Counted from the stretch's first letter, positions 1 through 11,155 are shown. The stretch: DNA of 64,000 bases from Watersipora subatra (GCF_963576615.1 NC_088712.1:56504010-56568009), one strand, 5' to 3'. Program-made: numbers and translations. The notes: generated by a model not told the origin, from the sequence alone.

Positions 1-2389
1 TTCATAAAAAGAACACCCTAGCCCAAGGAGTTGCTAGAAAATACATGCAGTTAAAACAAAATAATACTACTGTTATTTTCTGCATTGCTCATCCAATGCT
101 CACACATGTGTGAGATCTACACATACGAGACTGTGTAAAGTGCAACCTTTGTCTGTAGGGGTGCTCTTTGGTTGAGTAACAAAATTATCTAAGAATTCGA
201 ACCGACGTCTGTAAACAATAACGCAAAAATCCTAGCAAAAGTCAGACAAATAAGGTTGATACATTCCATCTATGCTAAGCAAAACTGGATTACACAAATG
301 ACAAGAATATTTCGCAATATAAGGCATTGTGGAGCTCAAATGCTGTTGCATGAAAATATCTCGAAAACAACATACCAACAGGGAATGCAGCCAGACCGCA
401 ACTTAAGCATACAATATGCACAAGCAGCAAGACACCCAAAGATATCATAAGATAGAATAACTAGAAAATGTCAAAAGCAAATTAGAAGTTTCAAAATTGG
501 AGGCATCAATCATATAAATTGTGTCAACAACGGGTGGAGAACATACCAAAGGGATGTTGAAGCAATTAAATCTATAAACTACCACTAGAAAACCACTCAA
601 GAAACATTGGAGATGAATCAAATGATTACACCTATACAGATCTACAATTCTGTCAAACATGACCTAGACTCCAGGAGTAAGTCACGAGCTCCGCCCTACA
701 TGTCTACATCACACGGACCAGCTGAACACGTAAGCAAACAAGATATATTCACACACCTGACATAAAGCATTAATCCTTAAAACTCAACCTACTGCAACAG
801 GCTATCTGTCCCATATACCAGACATCTATAAAAGAAAACAGCTTCAATGATTCAGCCTCTCTTTTCTGAGGGCCTGCTTAGGCGCTCTCCCTTCTGTCTG
901 CTAAGGAGCCTCTCTCGCTCCCCTGTCTATGGAGCCTCATTCCCCTTCATCAGTTGAGTCTCTTCTGCGTAACCATCTCAAATACCAAACTACCTATGAA
1001 CTGTCACAGCTCTCGTTTGACTGTCGATCCTCACAGCCGTACGGGACTGAGCAAACACGCATGGACGACTGTTCGAGTAAGGATGTAGCCTTCATTCGCT
1101 ATTCTAATCATTTGTCATTAATATTATTGTTTTAGAATTTTACTAGTTGTGTATTTAATTGTTTGACTTATATAATAAAGAGGAAAATTGTACTGGTAAA
1201 TATCAGTATTGCTTGTAATATAGCTTAACGCCTTCACAAGTACCTGAACCAATAATAATCAAAGTAGTTCTCACAAGCTAAACAAAAGTGCACAAACTAA
1301 ACATAGTCCAAAAAGAATAACATGAGAAAAGAATTTCAACCCTGATGTTTTGTGTAGATTCGGATTAGTTATGCATAATAAAATTTCTCCCTAAACACAT
1401 AACAATGCTGTTCAGCATAATTTTTCAAACATGATGCATAACGCTAAAAGGACTGAAAGGCAAGAGATTAGCTAAGCTACAAAACCAATTTTCTTACGAG
1501 CCCTGACCCCAGCCTCCTACTAATTCTTTCTCAGTATGACTTGACACCAGTGATTTTACGACTGATATCCCGGCTCTGAGATGAGACATGATTGGATACT
1601 GTTCAAAATAAGAGGCATAAGTCACGTAGCTTCGGAGTAAATATTGTACTATTAACGCAATAAAAAAAATGTTCCAGATTGGCAACTGCAAAAACATCGT
1701 GATCGAAACTGTGAGCCATACCCGTTAGGATCCTGATAAAAAAATGTATGCATGTAGATGTACGCACGTAATTTCACACCAAGATTAACCATCGTCGAGA
1801 CAGTTTTTGCTAATAGTAAATAGACCTCGTAACGGCGGGTCCGTTATCGCTCCGAACGATACGCTTCGCCGGCTCGAAACTGCTATTAGCTAGGGTTTAT
1901 TTGATAATCCAATAGCGTTCTGACTCTTCTAGATAAAACGCAAACAAAAGTATATTGGATTCGTTGTTGGAGATCAGTATCCTCATCGCCCTACGGATAA
2001 AAAATGTCGCGAGTGATAGCTTACACGCAATTAATTTTTCCAACCTGTTTTATTTTTTGTCAGCAATGACGTAGAACCTATCAGAACCCAGCTTAAGTTT
2101 GTCACAAACAAATTTAATTCTTCGTTAACAAGTATACGGTTTTCTGCCTAACCTCACTATACCTGTGTATAGTTTTGAAGGCACCAAGCATAACACTAGA
2201 ATGTGATCGTCTGATGTGATTAACGTTTTGTAACATATCTTTGTATGAGTAGTGTGAATTTTATGTGAATTATCAGAAAGTGAACTGATGATAATAATGG
2301 TGTTCGATTTCCAGTTTATACCTTTACTTCAGTCTCACAATCTAAGCCAGAGAATACAGTGAAAACAAACAAAAATGGACATCAAAATT
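1..2389. other. Gene-free AT-rich stretch
   Basis: I see no convincing exon, RNA gene or transposase motif here. Open frames are short and have no family resemblance. Apart from the LTR-like pattern noted separately, the only structure is a small hairpin-capable GC-richer patch near 1,805-1,900, where gctaatag is mirrored by ctattagc. Confidence 0.6.
660..1235 (+). mobile_element. Possible solo LTR or promoter-like segment
   Basis: A TATA box (TATAAAA, 827-833) is followed about 340 bases later by an AATAAA poly(A) signal (1,174-1,179), with a C/T-rich leader between them. This is the order found in the U3-R-U5 of an LTR. I found no second LTR, no clear TG...CA borders and no target duplication. 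It could equally be a host promoter with a short transcript. Borders are guesses. Confidence 0.25.
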
Positions 2390-2500
2390 TATATATGACA
2401 TGGTATAGGTATATAGCATAAAACACAAATCATAAAACACGACATATCTGTTAGGAAATGAATAGGAAACACAATAACACATTTTGGGTTAAAGGACCAA
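2390..2500. repeat. About 110-bp dispersed repeat, copy 1
   Basis: This segment matches 8,613-8,727, sharing the ATATGGYATAGG, TAGGAAATGAATA and AACACATTTTGGGTT blocks. In the second copy it lies inside the split Copia LTR; here it abuts the LTR edge. The other LTR copy (18,177-18,623) lacks the segment, so it was either inserted into one LTR or deleted from the other. No terminal inverted repeats are visible. Confidence 0.55.
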
Positions 2501-2703
2501 GTTGAGTGTGTAGATGATGCCATTAGCAACGCAAATGTTTGATGGATGCAGATATAGATCGATAGCAACCTTTATTACAACTATACGACAACATGGCTGA
2601 CGAGGAACAGGAAGTAATGATGTAATACAAAAACAGCAGCACACAAACAAGAAAAGCTAAAGCACATGTAACTTGGAGTCAGCTACTCCTGGTATAGACA
2701 ATG
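2500..2703 (-). repeat. Copia 3' LTR, outer part
   Basis: This matches 18,180-18,373 closely, including GTGTAGATGATGCCATTAGC and a block around CATGGCTGAYGAKGAACAGG. The match stops at GGTATAGAC (about 2,703) and resumes at TACTAATAGTATA (about 8,478), marking the insertion point of a 5.8 kb block. The external flank gives no clear 5-bp target duplication when compared with the flank at 18,624. Confidence 0.8.
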
Positions 2704-2837
2704 AAGTAAAATCATGGCAACACCCGAACCAGGCCAAGCAGGAACTGATGCTTGGTTATAGTAGCTTAGGCACCTCCAATTTAACTACACTTTCGTCACT
2801 ATCAGTGTAAAAACCATTAATACCGACTCGCTATCCC

Positions 2838-2995
2838 ACAGCCGATAGCAGACTGTGGATATACCAACGCAACCCCAACAAGAGCTGATATATCAGACTC
2901 TGTATAACATCCGATAGCAGACTGTGTATATACCAGCGCAACTCCAACAAGAGCTGATAATACAGGCTCTATATATTACAGCCAATAGCACATTA
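2838..2995. repeat. 67/74-bp tandem array, left block
   Basis: About two units with the core CCGATAGCAGACTGTGTATA, CCAGCGCAACTCCAACAAGA and GCTGATA..TCAGACTC. The same unit occurs at 7,504-7,890. The array ends in (TA)n at 2,993-3,017, where a Helitron is inserted. Confidence 0.85.
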
Positions 2996-3017
2996 TATAT
3001 ATATATATATATATATA

Positions 3018-5300
3018 CTAGCTGCTTTACCCATCTACGGGAACAGATTCACGTACAGCAAGAGGTTTATTAAGAGTTGTCTTTCATACTGTAAAACAAC
3101 TCCAAATATTCAGTCTGCTGAAATTGTTGCCCTGATCAGACTGCATACACATATGCAGTCATATATGTCAATAATGTTGGGGAGAACAATGGAAATCTGC
3201 AATGTGTTTGACAGCTAGTCTACAATACATCAGTCTCGAACCACTCAAATCGGAGTTGTCCTATTTTTGTACAGAGAACTGATAATGAAATTGACATTGC
3301 TAGGCAAACTGAAGTTCTTCAAACTGGCAGTATTGAAAAATTTTGCATGTTTCAAGAAATTCTACAAAATATTTTGCTATCATCAGCATTTATTAAATGG
3401 AGACCCCTACATGCTTAAAACACTAATCAGGGCTCACCAGTTCTTTGTCTATAGCCTGTGTTCTGACACGGTATATACAAGCAGTGCCACAGTAATGTGG
3501 TCGTGTTGATAAAATTTACTATTAGCAAGATTTACATGTATAGCACCACAGACAGTATGATGTCAAGACAGATCCAGAATTAGCACCTAACAATAATAAA
3601 ACAACGCCAACATGATAGCCTTTTTATGAGATGCAATAAGAGAAACGAATGCATGAAAATATAGATATGTATACACTGAAAGATATGTTAAAAAATGCTG
3701 CATGTGGATAATATGTAGCTATAGCAGAACATGAAGGACATAGCATGGCATAACAATAACATAGCGTTAATTGAATGAAAGTATAACATAACAATAATAA
3801 CACAATGTTAATTCAACGCAACACTTGCGGATAGACAACATTTTTTGTTTTTCTTTAGGGTGTGTGAAAAAAAGTTTTCTGCTCGTGCCTACTTTTGAGC
3901 AGGCAACGTACAGCTGGCCGAGCAGCTGCTATAGTTAGTGCATCTTGCTGTTGTCACCGTTGCGTCTGCTCTGGAAATTCAGCTCGCCAAGCAGCCGCTG
4001 TAGCTAGTGCATCATGTTATTGTTGCCGCTGCATCTGCTCGGAGGTTTCTGCACGTTTGGCAGCTGTAGCAGCTGCACTGAGCCATTTGAATCGCTGCTG
4101 GGTCGGCTCAGCAGTCTGCAATTTTAGCAGCTGCAGCATCTATTCTGGCCTGCTCTCAACATAGCTGTGCTTGTTCAGCAGTTTCTGCTTTTCTAGCAGC
4201 GGCAGTAGCAGTTCTGTTTTGATGTAGGCGTAGCTGTGTTTGCCCTCCAGTTTCTGCACTTATAGCAGATGCAGTAGCTATTTTGTGTCGTTGTAGGCGT
4301 AGCTGTGTTTGCTCTGCAGTTTTTGCACTTGTAGCAGCTGCAGTAGCTATTCTGGTTTGTTGTAGGCGTAGCTGTGTTTGCTCTGCAGTTTCTGTACTTT
4401 TAGCAGCTGCAGTAGTTATTCTAGCCTGTTCTAGTTGTAGCCGTGTTTGCTCAGGAGTTTCTGCTCGTCTAGCTGCTGCTTTGCAAATTTGATCTCATTC
4501 TCTACGGCAATCAATCTGTTCTTGTGTTTTGGCAGTAGGCATTTTGGGACGCATCGTACTGCTTCAAGGGGTGAGTGTTTTAATTGGTGAAACTTCTTGT
4601 GTTTAGGGTTTTTGAGGGATATTTTCCATTGGGATCATTTCTAAAAGTGAATCAGATGTGCTTTTTTGTAATATACCCTGCTCTTTTTCTTCTCACCATC
4701 GCCTATCGCAACGCTCGGAGTACCCATGCAAGTTCTGTAGTAGCTGTAGTTCTGTAGTACTCATAGCTGAAAAAAAGTAAAAGTAATTCAGATGCTGAAG
4801 GAAATGAACATGTTTACTATCAGAAACAGTGGCAAATTCAGCGTTTTAAGTAGTAGATGTGCGGCAATTCATAGACAATACAACATTGAATGAGAGGTAC
4901 TTACCTTTTTGAAGTAGAACTTTAGTAAGTAATTTTCGACGCAAAAATAATTGTCGAGGTGGCTGAAAAAAACAAACTTCTCGTGACCTTCCGTTGGCTT
5001 CGTACGACCGTGGTGAAATTTATAAACAATCTACATGTATTTCGCTATAGATATTTCGGCAAAACATGACTGTTTCGGTTTAACAATAGGCGCTCTAAAC
5101 GACATCTATGCCGAAATAGATTTCACCGTATGACCAAGTTGAAAAAAAGGAAAGACTGCTCTATAATTTATTTACTACTCATATTAATTTAGTTTGCCTC
5201 GTATGTCTGAATTGAGGAATGACTGCTCTATCTATAAGGTGGACTAACCCACACGCACACACAAATACACAGACAGATTTTTTGCCATTTATATAGTAGA
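3018..5300 (-). mobile_element. Helitron, copy 1
   Basis: The minus strand starts TCTACTATATAAATGGC (5' TC) after an A, and ends with hairpin CCCGTAGATGGG, TAAAGCAG, then CTAG before T. That is a canonical Helitron 3' end (hairpin, short spacer, CTRR) inserted between A and T. It belongs with 23,838-27,471: both share the 3' end block, a middle block (4,690-4,960 versus 23,940-24,140) and a 5' CA-rich block with CAGACAGATTTTTTGCC (plus strand). No Rep or helicase core is legible; only a repetitive N-terminal coding remnant remains. Confidence 0.8.
3880..4554 (-). pseudogene. Helitron ORF remnant with 23-aa repeats
   Basis: The minus strand opens at ATG 4,554 with MRPKMPTAKTQEQIDCRRE, then a TGA. 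A stop-free run of 23-residue imperfect repeats follows, of the form ETAEQTQLRLQQTRIATAAA (69 bp DNA period, roughly 4,475-4,170). Further units down to about 3,880 are shifted or interrupted. Charged Arg/Gln/Ala-rich repeats with an EQ...RLQ..R pattern are common at the N-terminus of Helitron Rep-helicase proteins in animals; that link is my inference. The strings of Cys/Ser-rich plus-strand frames here are shadows. Confidence 0.5.
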
Positions 5301-5392
5301 TATATATACATATATATATCTACTATATATATAGTATAAATGTACACGCGCTAGTATATATACATTTATATATATATATATACACATGCAGC
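5289..5392. repeat. (TA)n-rich microsatellite
   Basis: Low-complexity TA/TATC run including a palindromic tatctactatatatatagta. It lies between the Helitron 5' end and the hAT relic and probably hides the lost left end of the latter. Confidence 0.85.
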
Positions 5393-7127
5393 CAGCAAAT
5401 TGAACTTTAGCCAGTATATATTCCTTTAAATCACACAGCTCTAATTCTGCCACATCTGTCTGAACATGAAGAAATTTATCAACTTTTGCTTTCCAAAGCT
5501 GATGTGCCTGAAATGGGCACGCAACCAGCTCAATAATGCCATTGATACTATCAAAGGTAGCAAAGCGACGCTTCATCTCTGAAGAAACATCAATGAGAAA
5601 AGTGTGTGCTGCTATAAGGTCCACAACATCATCACGACTATTCAGATTTCCCTGATGATTGGAAAGTGGTTCATATCACTGTTTATGTCCTCGTGAAAGC
5701 AGTGGAGTTTGTCTTTAAAAGATGTTACTGCCTGTCAAAATTTTACCACATTACAACCTTCACCCTGCAACTTCGAATTTATGTCATTCAGATAAGCCAA
5801 AATGTCTGTCAGAAAAGCCATGTCTCTCAGTGAATGCTCCGATCTGAGAATCTTTAAAAATCGATCTGCTGCATCTCCTCCAATCTCACTAAGAAACGGA
5901 GCCTAATGTGCTGTCTTACAGACTACACTCTTTGCAAAGCTCTAACCTTACTCAGCCATCTGTACAAGTACATTAAAGTAGAATGTATATTAAAAATAAT
6001 TGACAATATTCACAACTTTGCAGTGTTTTTTATCTCATCATAATGTAATGAAAATAAGTATGTCAAATATAATTCGAAGATAGCAATATGGTACTAACCT
6101 GACATTGTTGTGTACTAACAATTCATACTGGGAATCAGACATCTGTAGAAATTTTCTAAGCTGGAGATGTCATAGAGATGATTTTGATCTGAGAATGTTT
6201 ATTAGTTTTATTATGTCCAGCATAAGACTTCCATATTCGTCTTTCAGTTGTACATGGAGAACGCTTTCGTGTATGATACAATAAAATGCAATCATCTGAG
6301 GAATGTTATTTTTTAGGTGATTAACAAAACCATAGTATACACCCACCACAGCTGGGGCGCCATCTGTTACCACAGATATTATCTTATGCATTGACACTTT
6401 ATGGGAGTTCATGTAAGCCTTGAATGCCTGATATATATCTTCTCCAGAAGTACATTCTGTCAGTGAAATAACTGCTGAAAGGTCCTCACTAAACTTGTTG
6501 AGATAATACCGAACAAACACATTCAGCTGAGCAACATAGTTTATGTCGGTACTCTCATCTACTGCAACTGAAAATGATTCACACCTGTTCAAGTTATATA
6601 TGACACCTTCAGTCACATGAGTTGCTATAGCTTCTATTTGTCGTGTACATGTATTCCTAGATAGCGGTACCGACTGAACAGCTTGCTGAATATCTTGCTT
6701 TTCAGGGTAGAGCTTTTGAATGGCATTCTTTGAACAGTTATTGAACCATGCATTCTTTTCTTTGAACAATTCGCTGCAGCTCTATGGAACCATTGCTTTG
6801 GCAATTTTATAACAAACCTCATACCCAGCAGTAGCTGCTCTTTGTTGCAAGCTTGTAGCGCCCCTCATCATAGCCATTTGTTCATTAGCCTGCCTTGTTA
6901 GTTTATCAAGTTTTTTTTTTGTCCTCCTAGCTGTACCTGAAGGAAATCTTCCGTCAGTCTGGATGGTTTTGAGTGTAATGCCTTTTGACATTTGCTACCT
7001 TGTTTACAGCAACTGAATTGCTGCATATCAAACATATAGGTTGCCCTTTTACTTCATTAAAAAAGAATTGTGTATTCCGGTCTGGATTAAAACGTCAGTT
7101 TTCTCTGTGTACTAATCTCTGAGCCAT
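5393..7127 (-). pseudogene. hAT transposase pseudogene
   Basis: Reading starts at ATG 7,127 (MAQRLVHREN, then a stop). It goes through a BED-like zinc finger (GQPICLICSNSVAVNKVANV, RHY), then frames covering 6,991-6,782, 6,822-6,634 and 6,769-6,170. The last holds FSVAVDESTDINYVAQLNVF, with the catalytic Asp of DES/TD, and MHKIISVVTDGAPAVVG, with the second Asp of T-D-G-A. A C-terminal block with DVSSEMKRRFATF (5,624-5,393) follows after a broken gap (5,625-6,169). This layout matches GTF2IRD2/ZBED5-type domesticated hAT proteins; here frameshifts and stops make it non-functional. Confidence 0.85.
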
Positions 7128-7503
7128 GATCGCCTATGAATTAATTTTTCAAGTCATTAGTCATAGTAGAAGTCCTAAAAATGCAAGCTGGGAAATTCCC
7201 TGTAGGTAAAAAACTAAAGTTGAACCAATCTCAAATGGGGGGCTGTTGGATATTCCCTAATCAAACAATTTATGCTGACAAATCCTCCACACTAATGCAA
7301 AACTAAACTTGAGTATTATCAATAATGCTGGTCAGGTTATTCCAGATAACTAATCATTACTACTGGTACAATAACAATAATGCATTGCCAAACAAACTTT
7401 AAAATTTGCAAAACATTAAAAAGAATTACAACAGCTCGGGGGGCCTGATAAAAACAACTTGAGGGCCTGATCAGGCCCGTGAGCCTCCATTTGGGCACCC
7501 CTG
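5393..7503 (-). mobile_element. hAT element relic (GTF2IRD2/ZBED-like)
   Basis: On the minus strand it begins with the hAT terminus CAGGGGTGCCCAAATGGAGG at 7,503, next to a possible 8-bp duplication CTCTATAT (7,504-7,511) inside the tandem array. The left end is missing; coding sequence runs into (TA)n at about 5,392. Transposase remnants are annotated separately. Confidence 0.75.
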
Positions 7504-7890
7504 CTCTATATACTGCAGCCGATAGCGGACTATAAATATCATTGCTATCCCAGCAAAAGAGCCGATAAATCAGACTCTATATAACAGTCGATAGCAGACT
7601 GCATATATACCAGCGCAAATCCAACAAGAGCCGACAAATCAGACTCAACAATATATAACAGCTGATAGCAGATCGCATATATACCAGCGCAACTTCAACA
7701 AGAGTCGATAAATCAGGCTCTATAACAGCCGATAGCAGACTGTATATATACCAGTGCAACTCCAACAAGAGCCGATAAATTAGACTCTACAATATATAAC
7801 AGCTGATAGCAGATCGTATATATACCAGCGCAACTCCAACAAGAGCCGATAAATCAGGCTCTATAACAGCCGATAGCAGACTGTGTATAG
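7504..7890. repeat. 67/74-bp tandem array, right block
   Basis: About five units. Units of about 74 bp carry a CAATATATAA tail and units of about 67 bp lack it, so the array alternates between two lengths. The core is the same as at 2,838-2,995. The hAT relic abuts its left edge at the TIR end (7,503). Confidence 0.85.
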
Positions 7891-8477
7891 ACTAGCACAC
7901 CTTTTAAGCCAAGCTGTCATGTCTCACCATACTAGTCAAGTCTTGACTGCTCCTCAAATGCAAAAACAACTGGTAAATAAGCGAGCAGAAGCAAACAAAA
8001 CATACGATTGGTGGTTACAAGTAGGTGACATTTGTAGGTCAAAGCAGCAGTTAATTTAAAAAAAAAAACAAACACTATTTACAAGTAATACATAATATAA
8101 AAATTTTGCTACATATTTGTAATACATAAATTAATATGGAAAAAAAGTTAATAATAAAACAAAGAACCAACAAATATTCTTTCTTGAAGTTCAGAGGATT
8201 GTTTGCTTGTAAGCCCAAGATAGCGGGTGCCTTATAATTGTTTTAGTGAGCGCATTTAAGCTTGCATTTATTCCATTCTTCGTTAGTCATTGAAATTTGA
8301 ATTCTTTAGTTAGATAAATAATCCCTGATTGACTTGCTAATGTAGTTTTAGCCTTTGCTCCCGTCCTTTCTTCAGCCCATCAAAGTGCCACCGACATTTA
8401 ATGGGGAAATGTCCTTTTGATTTAGTGGGGGAAAATTTTTGTTCGTAAATTTTATGCAAATTTACTACAACCACTAC
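7891..8477. other. Non-coding right arm of compound insertion
   Basis: AT-rich sequence between the tandem array and the Copia LTR junction. No coding signal or duplicate elsewhere in the window was seen. It presumably belongs to the tandem-repeat-cored carrier element. Confidence 0.5.
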
Positions 8478-8822
8478 TAATAGTATACCAAAACTACATG
8501 AGTATATGTATGCATGAGTATATGGAAGTGAACAAGCCAACTAACATTGAGTAAAATGAAATGCTATTAGCTAAATATAATATGCAAGCGTGATATTGTC
8601 AGTTCTCAACATATTTATGTATGATATGGCATAGGTAGTGTCACAAAAAATAAAACACAACATATCAATTAGGAAATGAATACAAAATACAGTAACACAT
8701 TTTGGGTTGAAGGAGCAGTTTGTAGAAGATATAATATTAGACACAATGTTAAGAACCCAAGCAATTGTAGTAAAGTACTTTGAACCGTTGTACATATTTA
8801 AAATTTTTGTATTTGGGTTGAA
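8478..8822 (-). repeat. Copia 3' LTR, inner part
   Basis: This continues the LTR match to 18,374-18,619 (for example TACTAATAGTATA, GAGTATATGGAAGTGAA, AAAGTACTTTGAACC), ending at GGGTTGA. It contains the extra 110-bp segment (8,613-8,727) that the right LTR lacks. The inner edge leads to the RNase H end of Copia pol at about 8,925. Confidence 0.78.
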
Positions 8823-8924
8823 TATACATTGTATTTATATCTGGGACTTACGTACATGGTTGATGTGAGCGACTTTGTCAATCGGTTTAGTTAGAATGTC
8901 AGCGAGGTTGCTCTTAGTATCGAT

Positions 8925-9205
8925 CTAGCGACAAGTAATGTCAGTTTGTTGTGGATTAAAGTGGTAACGAATGTCAATTTGCTCCATGTGGTTGTACTGA
9001 CCTGCAATGTTTTTAGCTAAAGCAATTGCACTCCGATTTTCAACATACATTGTCGTAGAGTCAGGTTGTGACATACTGACCGACTTAGATAATTGGCGTA
9101 GGTAAAGTGCCTCTTTTGCACCTTCAGCGATTGTCATATATTCTGGTTCACTTGATTAGAGTGCTACAGTCGGCTGTTTACGTATTTTCAGCTAGGTTGT
9201 GTACC
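8925..9205 (-). pseudogene. Copia RNase H, last part
   Basis: Left of the P-like element RNase H resumes with KIRKQPTVAL, one stop codon, then SSEPEYMTIAEGAKEALYLR. The family motif is QPTVALSS.EAEY(M/I)A. It continues DSTTMYVENRSAIALAKN and HMEQIDIRYHF, the usual DN..AI.L..NP and H.RTKHIDIR.HF zones. The Asp of DN is Glu here (VENRSAI). Upstream sits a stop in WYTT*LKIRK. Confidence 0.8.
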
Positions 9206-10762
9206 AATAGATATAATAAACCCTAGATATGTGAATAATTAAAATAAGTGAGGAGTATGAACAGCATGTCACAGTGTCGTGGTGATGTGTAGTAAGAGTT
9301 AATCAGCTGATCTATAAGTTCCTATTGACATAATACTAAAAACCGCACAAATTTGTCTTAGTTTGTGCATCTGAAACTGCGCATTTTATTGAAAATATAT
9401 AGAACTGACTTTGGATGAGAAAGGCAAGAATCTTACATACATGGTAATAGATAATACCAATGATTTAAAGCTTCTATATCATCAATGATGTAAAAAACCC
9501 AACATGTGGCGGGTTTTATACCATTTATAATACCAAGAGTGACCAAATAAAAATTAAGCTAACAACAAACTAATGAATAAAAGGAGATTTAGAAGCAGTT
9601 AAGCCGGACCTTTTGTATTAAACACCCATTACACATGACTGAAAACAACTAGGTCAGATAGTTTTTGTCTAAGGTTGGTTGAACTAGATTCCTACTTTGA
9701 AGCGGCAGTAGTACCAGCAGGTGTAATATCTCCGGGGTCAGATATTATGCTGCTGGCTGGTGTCTGAGATTTTTTTCCACATTTCGGCCGGCTTTCTGTT
9801 CTTATGGTTGGTGTCCGTCTTTTCACAGCTTTTGGCTGAAGGTAGGTTGGATAAGCTGTAAATATTGTAGGTATTGCATCAGATTTTAGCATTGGTGTTT
9901 TCCAATATTCGGTGGAACTTTGTAGCAGTCTTTCTCAAAATTTCCACTGCATATTACAGAGTTTGATGTTGGAGTCCAACCCTGTCTTCGCACCGCCTTT
10001 ACCCAAGCATTCCGGGTTTCAGCTCGTTTCTTGTTTGGAAAGTGGTTAAACATCAGATCTGGGCATTTCTCAGGATTGTTTGAAAATCCATAGGCACAGC
10101 ACCAGCAGCGGCTTGATTTTTTCTCATCGTAAACATTACCAATACATACATATACAGTATTAGAATGAATATCATTACATTTCTTGGACTGAGACAAAAA
10201 AGGCATTTGATCAATCATGCCAAGCTAGATTACAAGCCTATCAGCTGAGAGACAAGTTTGTTAATATGTGTTGTTGTAATCAGTCTAGATATTCTTTTTT
10301 TATAGTCCCAAGCATTCATTCACTTCACTTTAAATTCAGCATAATCATAGAAAGGTATGTTCGTTGTTATGAGACCATGATGAGACAAGTAAGTTCAGTT
10401 GAGTTGGTAGTTAGTTTGTTTCCAGTAGTTTCTTACAAAGTGAACCGATGATATAGTACATGCGCAAAGGTTAGGTTTACCAAGTATTTGAAAGTTTTAT
10501 TGTGGGTTAACATACCTGAGGTGTTGTAGTCTCATCTGATGACATTTCACCAAGAATTTAGTCTCATTGTTACGTTTATGACTTGAAAACTAGTATGACA
10601 AGCATGCTTTCACTGCTAAACTCATTGCTCAACTGAAGGATCTGTTGCCCTGATGCACATCACTGTGACATAACGTCGTGAAAACAGTAGCCAATTATAT
10701 GCCTCACTTTTGCTCTACTGTGATGATAGCTATTTGCCAATCTAGGGTTTATTAAAGTTATG
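9206..10762 (-). mobile_element. P-like element with THAP domain
   Basis: It lies within Copia RNase H and is flanked by direct repeats GTGTACC (9,199-9,205 and 10,764-10,770; 7 of 8 bases match if extended by one). P elements make 7-8 bp duplications. The ends carry inverted repeats: left ATAATAAACCCTAGAT, right (reverse complement) CATAACTTTAATAAACCCTAGAT. The 1.56 kb interior encodes only a THAP domain and a short tail, with no catalytic domain, so it is non-autonomous. Confidence 0.75.
9692..10218 (-). pseudogene. THAP-domain protein of P-like element
   Basis: THAP is the C2CH zinc-finger DNA-binding domain of P transposases. Visible here: RCWCCAYGFSNNPEKCP (Cys pair), FNHFPNKKRAETRNAWVKAV with the invariant Trp of the family, then VICSGNFEKDCY (the C-x2-x-H/F zone; the expected His of C.xH is Asn). 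After a one-frame break near 9,890 comes SDAIPTIFTAYP, the AVPTIF box that closes THAP domains. The C-terminal rest is Lys/Pro/Thr-rich and ends at 9,692. No catalytic core follows. Function, if any, would be binding to element ends. Confidence 0.78.
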
Positions 10763-10769
10763 GGTGTAC

Positions 10770-11155
10770 CTCCCGCTTTGTAAAAATAGCTAGTAGTGGA
10801 GCGACAGTCATCAGTATCGCCTCCCCGATCAAAGTCGGTGTAGCCATATAGGGTACCAGTAGTTGATGTAAATGTGAAAGAGTATGATAGAGTACCTTTG
10901 ATGTAACAAAGTACTATCTTTACGGCAGCTACGTGTGATGTAGTAGGTTTGTTGAGGAATTAGGAGAGTTATGAAATTATCCAACTCATGTCGGGTCGTG
11001 TGCCTGTCATTAGGTAGATTAGGCTCCCAAGTGCTCGACGATATGAAAAACTTGAGTCTATCTAATCAGCATCAGTAGCCTTTTTAAGAACTAAGGCTTT
11101 CTTGGCAGGCGTGTTAGCTGGTTTGCAGTCCAGTATGTTGAAGCGTCTAAAGGTT
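10770..11155 (-). pseudogene. Copia RNase H, first part
   Basis: Right of the P-like element the minus strand reads RRFNILDCKPANTPAKKAL, then YRRALGSLIYLMTGTRPDMS, CYIKGTLSYSFTF, and TTGTLYGYTDFDRGGDTDDC ending in KAGGTPIT. These are hallmark Copia connection/RNase H motifs (Y.D.D.GGD). A stop after TDAD and another after MSWIIS show decay. Confidence 0.8.

Larger units (their letters stand above)
2704..8477. mobile_element. 5.8 kb compound insertion in Copia 3' LTR
   Basis: The boundaries come from comparing the split LTR with the intact one at 18,177-18,623: sequence after GGTATAGAC (2,703) and before TACTAATAG (8,478) is absent there. Inside are a tandem array (2,838-2,995 and 7,504-7,890), a Helitron (3,018-5,300), a hAT relic (about 5,390-7,503) and non-coding ends. 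Removing the Helitron and hAT reunites the array. The carrier may therefore be a non-autonomous element with a tandem-repeat core, similar in architecture to bivalve 'pearl' elements. Terminal inverted repeats are not convincing. Confidence 0.6.

Noticed and set aside
190-215. GGTTCGAATTC-like T-loop of a tRNA on the minus strand
   Set aside because: No pairing T-stem, anticodon arm or acceptor stem could be found around it.
1800-1905. GC-richer hairpin-like patch
   Set aside because: Stem of only eight bases, no RNA family recognisable.
3895-4492. Two plus-strand Cys/Ser/Ala-rich frames
   Set aside because: They are the reverse frames of the 69-bp repeat that reads as a charged repeat protein on the minus strand; composition follows from the repeat.
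5289-5392. C-terminal 30 codons of a minus-strand frame running through TATATA
   Set aside because: Ile/Tyr-rich reading of a microsatellite; only the upstream part is hAT-derived.
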